DNA of 55,764 bases from Oscillospiraceae bacterium. GTDB taxonomy: Bacteria; Bacillota; Clostridia; Oscillospirales; Ruminococcaceae. This document shows positions 45,549 through 51,986 of the stretch, piece after piece. The DNA lies in the NCBI GenBank assembly GCA_030539275.1, contig JAUNSK010000013.1, forward strand, positions 1 through 55,764, read 5' to 3'. Below the pieces are notes generated by a model, which was not told the origin of the DNA, did no database searches, and saw only the letters and a list, made by a program, of their open reading frames with translations. The position numbers and the translations under genes were made by a program. Numbering within the stretch: position 1 is the stretch's first letter; each line of letters opens with the position of its first letter.

Positions 45549-45592
45549 AAGGAGAAAACCGTATAGTCTTAAGCGTTACGGTTGTATGAATG
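45549..45592 (+). promoter_or_regulatory. structured spacer between ribosome binding site and start
   Basis: AAGGAG (45549-45554) is 35 bases from the ATG at 45590, too far for normal initiation. Between them lies a 7-bp stem (AACCGTA, 45557-45563, with TACGGTT, 45577-45583). Folding would leave 2 + 6 bases, an effective spacing of 8. A 14-codon frame (ATG 45545 to TGA 45589) also ends right at the start codon. Confidence 0.5.
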
Positions 45593-46063
45593 ATGAATAA
45601 TATTGATGATATACTTGAGCAAATGGACGAGTTACTTGATAAGTCCGCTTCTGTCCCGTTTGCAGCACATAAAGTAATGATTGATGCAGACAGAATGAGA
45701 GAACTGATCAGCGATATTAGACTTAACATCCCGCAGGAAATAAAAAGAGCAAAATTAATTGATTTTGACTGCGAGAGAATTATCAAAGAGGCAGAGCAGA
45801 AAGCTGAGCTTATTGTCCAGCGAGCTGAGGAAAGAGCAAAAACTCTTGTGGCAAATGATGCTATAATAAAAGAGGCAAAGCAGAAAGCTCTTGAACTTCT
45901 CACTCAGGCACAGACCAGATCCAAGGAAATAAAAAATGCTACCAGTCAGTATGTTGACAATATGCTTCATGATGCAGAGATCTACTTTACAAAAGGTCTT
46001 CAGGATGTAAAGAGAACATCACAGGAAATAAGCAGAGTCAAGGGCGCTGGCAATAACGATTAA
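45590..46063 (+). CDS. coiled-coil cytoplasmic protein
   Basis: This 157-residue protein is mostly helical and charged. A long coiled coil covers about 60-150 (DCERIIKEAEQKAELIVQ, ERAKTLVANDAIIKEAKQ). It resembles ATP synthase b-subunit or DivIVA-like helices but has no membrane segment. Such proteins commonly follow coaD in related Firmicutes (from general knowledge). No ribosome binding site lies within normal distance; see the structured spacer. Function unknown. Confidence 0.8.
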   Translation: MMNNIDDILEQMDELLDKSASVPFAAHKVMIDADRMRELISDIRLNIPQEIKRAKLIDFDCERIIKEAEQKAELIVQRAEERAKTLVANDAIIKEAKQKALELLTQAQTRSKEIKNATSQYVDNMLHDAEIYFTKGLQDVKRTSQEISRVKGAGNND

Positions 46064-46120
46064 TAAAATAAATAAATATATATATATAAATTAGTATTTC
46101 TAAACTTGAATATCACGCAA

Positions 46121-46160
46121 AGAGGCGTATCGTTTTATAACGGTACGCCTCTGTCTTTTT
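46121..46160 (+). terminator. terminator, possibly an attenuator for the Lrp gene
   Basis: A 14-bp stem (AGAGGCGTATCGTT, one G-U pair) with a 4-base loop, followed by GTCTTTTT. The AAGGAGG of the next gene starts right after the T-run, so no promoter fits between hairpin and gene. Confidence 0.75.
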
Positions 46161-46177
46161 AAGGAGGAAAATATTGT

Positions 46178-46633
46178 ATGGATAAAATTGATGCAAAACT
46201 TATCAGTCTTCTTCAGGAAAATTCGAGATATCCTTTAAAACTTCTGGCTTCTAAGGTTTTTCTGTCTGCACCGGCAGTATCATCCCGAATTGAAAAGCTT
46301 GAAAAGCAGGGGATAATTACAAATTATAATACCGCAATTGATAAGCAGAAGCTTGGTTATCATATAACAGCATTTATAAATCTTGAGATTTCTGCTTCTC
46401 AGAAAGCGGAATTTTATCCTTTCGTAAATGATTGTCCTAATGTACTGGAATGCAATTGTGTCACAGGCATATATTCAATGCTTCTGAAAGTTGCATTCCC
46501 AAGCACAGAGGACCTTGATAAATTTGTCGGAAGGCTGCAGGCGTTCGGCAATACATCCACACAGATCGTTTTTTCAACTCCTGTACCTCATCGTGAGATA
46601 AGAATTACAGAATTTGATTCTAACGCAGGTTAA
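46178..46633 (+). CDS. Lrp/AsnC-family transcription regulator
   Basis: This 151-residue protein has an N-terminal helix-turn-helix (MDKIDAKLISLLQENSRYP, LLASKVFLSAPAVSSRIEKL) and a C-terminal RAM domain (TAFINLEISASQKAEF, CNCVTGIYSMLLKVAF). Members sense amino acids and act as octamers. The ligand is not evident. It sits directly behind a terminator hairpin, hinting at attenuation. Its 3' end overlaps the convergent membrane-protein gene by 14 bases. Confidence 0.93.
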   Translation: MDKIDAKLISLLQENSRYPLKLLASKVFLSAPAVSSRIEKLEKQGIITNYNTAIDKQKLGYHITAFINLEISASQKAEFYPFVNDCPNVLECNCVTGIYSMLLKVAFPSTEDLDKFVGRLQAFGNTSTQIVFSTPVPHREIRITEFDSNAG

Positions 46634-47009
46634 GAACAAGCCTTGTTGTCTCAGGAACCTGTGTTGCCTCGGCAGGGGCTTGCGTAACTGCAGGCTGACT
46701 GATGCCCGGAACCTGGGGAGCGCCGCTTATAACAGGATCAGACTGTCCATCAGGAACATTTGTTACATATTCACCGGAAACAACATTACCGTTTTCATCA
46801 GTAACTTCTGAAGTCTCTGATCCGGCGGTGCTCTGAAGAGCATTTACCTTGTCCCAGAAATCAAGTGTTGTTGACTGCATAACCATTGTAAAATCCTGAC
46901 TTGGCGGTTCGGTTTTCTTGCGTTCAGGCTTAGGTGAAGAATTTATTATGATTGCAAAAATAATAACCATTGCTGCAAGGCAACCCATTATGTATACTGT
47001 ATTTTTCAT
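46620..47009 (-). CDS. small membrane-anchored Pro/Thr-rich protein
   Basis: This 129-residue protein has an N-terminal helix (YIMGCLAAMVIIFAIIINS, residues 6-24) acting as anchor or uncleaved signal. A basic patch KPERKK and a disordered outside tail rich in Pro, Gln, Thr and Val (VISGAPQVPGISQPAVTQAP) follow. GAGGAG precedes the ATG. The stop lies inside the lrp gene on the other strand. The tail style recalls the 148-residue protein of the kinase operon. No family recognised. Confidence 0.75.
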   Translation of the reverse strand: MKNTVYIMGCLAAMVIIFAIIINSSPKPERKKTEPPSQDFTMVMQSTTLDFWDKVNALQSTAGSETSEVTDENGNVVSGEYVTNVPDGQSDPVISGAPQVPGISQPAVTQAPAEATQVPETTRLVLNLR

Positions 47010-47179
47010 GATATCACTCCTCTTTTTGTTTTAATATCTTGTTATCATTATAGCAGAACAATATTGATGTGTAAAGATTTCCTTAAGATATATTTAGAAA
47101 ACAAACTGTAATGGTTAATTTGCCTATTGACGAATAATGCTGTAAAAACTTTCTTTAAGAAAATAGAAACGAAAACTAC

Positions 47180-47208
47180 TTGAAAAAAGAACGATTCTGT
47201 AGTATAAT
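47180..47208 (+). promoter_or_regulatory. promoter of the NifU-like/GGGtGRT operon
   Basis: TTGAAA, 17 bases, TATAAT, 51 bases before the ATG at 47260. It is near consensus, fitting high expression. Confidence 0.8.
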
Positions 47209-47259
47209 AAAAAAGTAATGCGTATATAATCAAAATACTGAAAGGAGTATTTTAAGACT

Positions 47260-47952
47260 ATGAATTATTCTCATGAAGTTGAAACTATGTGTCCTATCGC
47301 ACAGGGCGTAGCTCATGGTGCTGCTCCGATTCCGGAGGAAGCAAAGTGGGTAAAGGCAAAAGAGGTTAAAGACATTTCCGGTTTTACACACGGAATTGGC
47401 TGGTGTGCTCCGCAGCAGGGTACATGTAAGCTCACACTTAACGTAAAGGAAGGCGTTATTCAGGAATGTCTCGTTGAAACAATCGGATGTTCAGGTATGA
47501 CACATTCAGCAGCTATGGCTTCTGAAATTCTTCCAGGCAGAACAATTCTCGAAGCTCTTAATACTGACCTCGTTTGTGATGCAATTAACACAGCAATGAG
47601 AGAGCTTTTCCTTCAGATCGTTTACGGTCGTTCACAGAGTGCTTTCTCTGAAGACGGTCTTGTAATCGGTGCTGGTCTTGAAGATCTTGGTAAGGGACTT
47701 CGTTCACAGGTTGGTACTATGTATGGTACTCTTGCAAAGGGTCCTCGTTACCTTGAAATGACAGATGGTTATGTAACAGGCATCGCTCTTAATGAAGATA
47801 ATGAAATCATTGGTTATCAGTTTGTAAACTTTGGAAAGATGATGGACTTCATCAAAGCCGGCGATGATGCTAACACAGCATTTGAAAAGGCTAAGGGTCA
47901 GTACGGCAGAGTTGCAGATGCTGTAAAGATCGTTGACCCAAGAAAGGAATAA
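47260..47952 (+). CDS. NifU-like iron-sulfur scaffold-type protein
   Basis: This 230-residue protein contains the conserved cysteine segments of iron-sulfur scaffold relatives: GWCAPQQGTCKLTL and VETIGCSGMTHSAAMASEIL, with LVCDAINTAMRELF. It differs from IscU in length and in its C-terminal half (VGTMYGTLAKGPRYLEMTDG). It is the usual partner of the GGGtGRT protein, which starts 16 bases downstream. It likely binds an iron-sulfur cluster or metal; the pathway is unknown. A near-consensus promoter and frequent use of abundant codons suggest strong expression. Confidence 0.8.
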   Translation: MNYSHEVETMCPIAQGVAHGAAPIPEEAKWVKAKEVKDISGFTHGIGWCAPQQGTCKLTLNVKEGVIQECLVETIGCSGMTHSAAMASEILPGRTILEALNTDLVCDAINTAMRELFLQIVYGRSQSAFSEDGLVIGAGLEDLGKGLRSQVGTMYGTLAKGPRYLEMTDGYVTGIALNEDNEIIGYQFVNFGKMMDFIKAGDDANTAFEKAKGQYGRVADAVKIVDPRKE

Positions 47953-47968
47953 GGAGGATTAACATACA

Positions 47969-48967
47969 ATGGCTTTATTTGAATCATATGATAGAAGAGA
48001 AAAACAGATTCTTGCTGTACTCAAAGAATATGGTATTAATTCTGTTGAAGAATGTGCTGAAGTATGTAAGGCAAAGGGCCTTGACATATATAAACTTGTT
48101 GAAGGCATCCAGCCAATCTGCTTTGAAAATGCAAAGTGGGCTTACACTGTAGGCTGTGCTATTGCAATCAAGAAGGGCTGTAAGAAGGCAGCTGACGCTG
48201 CAGCAGCTATCGGCGAAGGACTTCAGGCTTTCTGTATCCCTGGTTCAGTTGCTGATCAGAGAAAAGTTGGTCTTGGACATGGTAACCTTGGCAAGATGCT
48301 TCTTGAAGAAGAAACAGAATGTTTTGCATTCCTTGCTGGTCACGAATCATTTGCAGCTGCAGAAGGTGCTATCGGTATCGCTGAAAAGGCTAACAAGGTT
48401 CGTCAGAAACCACTCCGTGTTATTCTTAACGGACTTGGTAAAGACGCAGCTCAGGTTATTGCAAGAATCAACGGTTTTACATACGTTGAAACAGAAATGG
48501 ATTATTATACAGGCGAAGTTAAGGAAGTATTCCGTAAGGCATATTCTGAAGGACTTCGTGCAAAGGTTAACTGCTACGGCGCTAACGACGTAACAGAAGG
48601 CGTTGCAATCATGTGGAAAGAAAACGTTGACGTATCTATCACAGGTAACTCAACTAACCCTACAAGATTCCAGCATCCGGTTGCAGGTACATACAAGAAG
48701 GAACGTATTGACGCTGGCAAGAAATACTTCTCAGTAGCTTCAGGCGGCGGTACAGGACGTACACTTCATCCTGATAACATGGCTGCAGGTCCTGCTTCCT
48801 ACGGTATGACAGATACAATGGGAAGAATGCATTCAGATGCACAGTTCGCAGGTTCTTCATCAGTTCCGGCTCACGTTGAAATGATGGGACTTATCGGCAT
48901 GGGCAACAACCCGATGGTTGGTGCTACTGTTGCATGTGCAGTTGCAGTTGAGGAGTGCATGAAGTAA
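47969..48967 (+). CDS. GGGtGRT family protein
   Basis: This 332-residue cytoplasmic protein bears the family signature SGGGTGRTLHPDNMAAG, followed by SYGMTDTMGRMHSDAQF. The N-terminal half has alternating helices with CxxxC-like pairs (ECAEVCKAKG) and a Gly/Ala-rich VILNGLGKDAAQVIAR that looks nucleotide-binding. The family is conserved in anaerobic Firmicutes, always near a NifU-like scaffold, with no proven reaction. AAGGAGG precedes the ATG. A terminator follows the stop. Confidence 0.9.
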   Translation: MALFESYDRREKQILAVLKEYGINSVEECAEVCKAKGLDIYKLVEGIQPICFENAKWAYTVGCAIAIKKGCKKAADAAAAIGEGLQAFCIPGSVADQRKVGLGHGNLGKMLLEEETECFAFLAGHESFAAAEGAIGIAEKANKVRQKPLRVILNGLGKDAAQVIARINGFTYVETEMDYYTGEVKEVFRKAYSEGLRAKVNCYGANDVTEGVAIMWKENVDVSITGNSTNPTRFQHPVAGTYKKERIDAGKKYFSVASGGGTGRTLHPDNMAAGPASYGMTDTMGRMHSDAQFAGSSSVPAHVEMMGLIGMGNNPMVGATVACAVAVEECMK

Positions 48968-48996
48968 TTCATAACTCACTTAAATACGTAGCTTTT

Positions 48997-49028
48997 AACG
49001 CCTCCGGTATTTGTATGCCGGGGGCGTT
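48997..49028 (+). terminator. terminator after the GGGtGRT gene
   Basis: A 14-bp stem (AACGCCTCCGGTAT, two G-U pairs) with a TTGT loop, followed by TAATTTTAT. Confidence 0.75.
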
Positions 49029-49368
49029 TAATTTTATATAGAAGATATCAGAACATAATTTTTGTATAAAATCTACGCCAGTTCCACATTATTCATGGTT
49101 CATGTCCACATATCAGTCAAACTAAAAACAGTCAGTATAATATTCAGATCCGCCTGCAAATCATTTCTTAATACTTTTGAGAACTAAGGAAAAAACATTA
49201 AAATCTTCTTCATATAAATTCATAAGATTTATTAAACATAATGACACGATATTTATAGGACCCGATAAAAATAGAATGCAGGTACTGTTTAGCAGTTATG
49301 AAAGTTACTTAATGTAATTTTATTAAAATTAAAATAACGAATTAACAAAAACAATATCAAAAACAGGA
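49029..49368. other. AT-rich intergenic stretch, no gene seen
   Basis: About 340 bases with stops in all frames and no hairpin or promoter I trust. Confidence 0.6.
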
Positions 49369-49397
49369 TTGACATGTAATATTCAGTGATGTATTCT
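49369..49397 (+). promoter_or_regulatory. promoter in front of the dockerin-like remnant
   Basis: TTGACA, 17 bases, TATTCT. It could drive the gene at 49660 with a long leader, or be the promoter of a gene now decayed. Confidence 0.5.
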
Positions 49398-49443
49398 ATA
49401 TAGTAAAAAGGTAACAGAATAACAACTGGTTAATGCAATACTT

Positions 49444-49540
49444 TATAATCCTGATGTAACTGTACCTGCTGCTTAACTTGATGACGGCAAGATAAACGGA
49501 TCAAATAAACTATGAAAAATATGTTACACAGAATGATTAA
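49444..49540 (+). pseudogene. possible dockerin remnant
   Basis: One frame reads YNPDVTVPAA, stop, LDDGKINGSNKL, stop; one base shifted it continues KYVTQND and ends at a stop. LDDGKINGSNKL resembles a dockerin calcium loop (D-x-D/N-x-D-G-x-I/V-N) and KYVTQ the helix after it. Two stops and a frameshift show decay. The stretch is short, so this stays tentative. Confidence 0.35.
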
Positions 49541-49659
49541 GTGATCTGTGACCTGTGGATTATTAAACATAAATATCTTTTGCTCTTATACTAGATCATC
49601 CCGGATTTCAGGAATGTGTTAGTTGTACTGATAGTAATGACAATAGAAAGGGAAACAGC

Positions 49660-50208
49660 ATGAACAACGAAGGAACAATTATAAGGCGAACAACAAAAAT
49701 CGAAGAACTGGAGGGCTGCTATTATAAGATACCGGAGTATGTATATTATAAAATTCCGGTTGAATATCATAAAGAGGTAGTACAGAAGTTTTCATTTAAA
49801 AAGCTGCTGACAGCATGTATATCACTTTTCGTCTTTGTAAGCACATTTAAATATCTGATAAATGACGGCTTTCAGATAAACAGTGTCTGTGCCTCGTTTC
49901 CGATATTCGTGATATCACTTTTAATTTTTTATTGTAGTGTATCAACAAGCAAGCGATATGTTGCGAAGGATTCGCAGATAATTGAAGCTGAGGTTAAAAA
50001 CGTAGAAGTTTACAAGCGTGGTCAAGGTTCAGTGGCTTATATAGCCACTCTGTATGTTCCGTCTGTTAATAAAGAAGTTGAAGTAAATTTTGGTCAGTCT
50101 GTAACAGCCGGAAGGCAGGTTGTAATAGTCAAAACCCCGAATTACCCTTTATTTATCAAAATGCATGATAACTATGTTCCACAGTATATGTCTGAGGACC
50201 GATCCTAA
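49660..50208 (+). CDS. two-helix membrane protein, unrecognised
   Basis: This 182-residue protein has a Tyr-rich N-terminus (GCYYKIPEYVYYKIPVEY), two membrane helices (about 48-66 and 75-92, FPIFVISLLIFYCSV) and a C-terminal beta domain of about 80 residues (IIEAEVKNVEVYKRG, VAYIATLYVP, VEVNFGQSV, VVIVKTPN) like the DUF3592 type seen in small membrane proteins. AGAAAGGGAA precedes the ATG. It stands between a dockerin remnant and a secreted dockerin protein. Function unknown. Confidence 0.75.
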   Translation: MNNEGTIIRRTTKIEELEGCYYKIPEYVYYKIPVEYHKEVVQKFSFKKLLTACISLFVFVSTFKYLINDGFQINSVCASFPIFVISLLIFYCSVSTSKRYVAKDSQIIEAEVKNVEVYKRGQGSVAYIATLYVPSVNKEVEVNFGQSVTAGRQVVIVKTPNYPLFIKMHDNYVPQYMSEDRS

Positions 50209-50391
50209 GCAGGCTAAGAGATCTTATACGATTGATTACAGCGGTGGATAATACCGTAGTTTTCATTTAATCGGCTATCTCCCGGCGAATAAACCTTATA
50301 GGTTTGGGGACGCAATCAAAAATATCATGCAGTAAATCAGGGCGTCTGAGTTATAAAGTATACTTACGATTACATAGAAACTAATATATAA
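50209..50391 (+). other. leaderless intergenic RNA-like stretch
   Basis: No gene is visible. It has small hairpins (CGGT..ACCG near 50240; AAACCT-TAT-AGGTTT near 50290) next to GGGGACGCAA, a string reminiscent of the c-di-GMP-I riboswitch core. The pairing set of that riboswitch is incomplete, so I do not call it one. Confidence 0.25.
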
Positions 50392-50421
50392 AGCCGATTC
50401 GGAAATTATGTCGAATCGGTT
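50359..50421 (+). repeat. 3'-end repeat element, copy 1
   Basis: About 63 bases, similar to 51515-51576: TATAC, then GATTACATA, then an AGCCGAT..CGG hairpin. Both copies lie after a gene and end in a terminator-like stem. Confidence 0.6.
50392..50421 (+). terminator. terminator after the two-helix membrane protein gene
   Basis: A 10-bp stem (AGCCGATTCG with CGAATCGGTT) and a 10-base loop, followed by ATTATTTTA. Confidence 0.65.
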
Positions 50422-50662
50422 ATTATTTTATGTACAGCCATATTGATAACCGAATGTTGAAAGTTTACACATATATATAATTTAAATACAAAAATTAATT
50501 AAATATATATTATGGATGTACAAATATGTTTATAATATACAAAATTCATAAACAATATAGGAATAAATTACAAAATATCTTAACTGATATTGAAATATAT
50601 GGCAAATCGACGTATAATAAATATATACAGTACTGTAAAATAATTAAAAAGGAAGAATAAAT
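50422..50662 (+). other. AT-rich leader of the dockerin protein gene
   Basis: Very AT-rich; apart from the promoter at 50590-50618 I see nothing in it. Confidence 0.6.
50590..50618 (+). promoter_or_regulatory. promoter of the secreted dockerin protein
   Basis: TTGAAA, 17 bases, TATAAT, 44 bases before the ATG. Confidence 0.75.
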
Positions 50663-51496
50663 ATGAAAAAAACTACAAAGCGCCTTTGCGCTGCATTAGT
50701 TACTGCTATTTGTGCATTATCGACAATAGGAGCAGCATCAGTAAGCGCTATTACAATAAACACACCGGTCGTACAATCACCTATGAGACAGGACTGGGTT
50801 GGCCACGTATATGCCAATCAGGCTTTTAACATTTTCAAAGTACATTATCCTGATAGGTCATACTGGGTTGGCGGCGATCCGCGTTCATGCTTAACAACAA
50901 ATCCACAGAATAAGCCATCAAACCATTTTATGATTGATGACGTTTTAACGGATGGTTTTTACCAGGCCACTATTAACTATGATTGTACTAAATCCAAGGG
51001 ATTTGCTTTGAATTGTGCAGCTGAATTCTTTGCAACCAAGTCATTTATGCAGATAGGCAGTTATCATGATCAGAACGGTCATTACAACCCAAGACCAGGT
51101 GATGTAACATACCTTTCTGATACAAATACCTGGATCTATGTATGTAAAGAATCAGGCGGTACATACGATTATGCAGAATGCAATAATACTACCTGTCAGG
51201 TGCGTTGGAAGACAATGACAGAAGCTCAGCTGATAAGTCGTGGTTCATCAGTAATGCGTCCTATGATGGAAGGAGATATAAACGGAGATTCATATGTTGA
51301 CCAGACAGATTTAAGCTATATTCAGGATTATATCATGCATGTGAGAAATGGTCTTCCGTTTAACTACAACAATAATTTCTGGAAAGGCGCTGCTGATATA
51401 GACAAAAACGGAACAGTAGATCTTGCTGATTCACTTAAGTTAAGTCTTGCATTACAGAATGGCAATAATATGTACTACCTGAAGAGACAGGCTTAG
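50663..51496 (+). CDS. secreted dockerin protein with peptidase-like domain
   Basis: This 277-residue protein has a signal peptide (KKTTKRLCAALVTAICAL...SVSA). The central domain (about 60-190) resembles papain-fold CHAP/NlpC-type domains of ruminococcal secreted proteins: SKGFALNCAAEFFATKSF, HYNPRPGDVTYL, YDYAECNN and CQVRW. In relatives I recall, Cys stands before GFA and His before the strand after the GD loop; here these are Ser and Thr/Trp, so it may be inactive. A type I dockerin ends it: GDINGDSYVDQTDLSYI and ADIDKNGTVDLADSLKL. It would attach to a cohesin outside the cell. AAGGAAGAA precedes the ATG. Confidence 0.75.
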   Translation: MKKTTKRLCAALVTAICALSTIGAASVSAITINTPVVQSPMRQDWVGHVYANQAFNIFKVHYPDRSYWVGGDPRSCLTTNPQNKPSNHFMIDDVLTDGFYQATINYDCTKSKGFALNCAAEFFATKSFMQIGSYHDQNGHYNPRPGDVTYLSDTNTWIYVCKESGGTYDYAECNNTTCQVRWKTMTEAQLISRGSSVMRPMMEGDINGDSYVDQTDLSYIQDYIMHVRNGLPFNYNNNFWKGAADIDKNGTVDLADSLKLSLALQNGNNMYYLKRQA

Positions 51497-51514
51497 TAAA
51501 TCAAAACGAGAAAA

Positions 51515-51576
51515 TATACCTTGATTACATAAAACCTGATATATTTAGCCGATCCGGTAAGTATGCCGGATCGGCT
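51515..51576 (+). repeat. 3'-end repeat element, copy 2
   Basis: Similar to 50359-50421 in the same order: TATAC, GATTACATA, then the AGCCGAT hairpin. Confidence 0.6.
51547..51576 (+). terminator. terminator after the dockerin protein gene
   Basis: An 11-bp perfect stem (AGCCGATCCGG) with an 8-base loop, followed by GGTTTAATA. Confidence 0.7.
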
Positions 51577-51868
51577 GGTTTAATATATTTGCAGATACAG
51601 TGTTATGAATATTCAGATGCATCAATATATCTTCTAGGGTGTATGATTTAATTAAAAATAATTATCCCTTTGTAATATTATAATTAATATTGTTGATCAT
51701 GGGTATTTAATGAGATTGTCAATATAAAAGTTTAATACAGAGACTTATAAAAGAATGAGTAAAATACTCAGATAAATCAAAATACCGCTTTGTAGTTAAA
51801 AAATGCAAAGCGGTATTTTTGTTATATATCACATATATAAAAATAATAAATAATAACATCTAATAGAT
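51577..51868 (+). other. intergenic stretch between two terminators
   Basis: No open frame of note. Since a second terminator (51780-51818) lies here with no gene before it, a small RNA could be made from it; I see no clear promoter for one. Confidence 0.3.
51780..51818 (+). terminator. second intrinsic terminator before the RTX gene
   Basis: A 13-bp perfect stem (AAATACCGCTTTG) with a 13-base loop; the 3' arm ends in TTTTTG. Confidence 0.75.
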
Positions 51869-51897
51869 TGACTTATTTTACTAAAAATGTTATAATA
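51869..51897 (+). promoter_or_regulatory. promoter of the RTX gene
   Basis: TTGACT, 17 bases, TATAAT, giving a leader of about 80 bases to the GTG at 51987. Confidence 0.8.
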
Positions 51898-51986
51898 AAT
51901 TCTCCAAATTTTTATAAGATTCGGAAATCACAACTGTATACATCAGTATATTTTATGAAATTTTTAATGAAGGGAACTATTGACAA

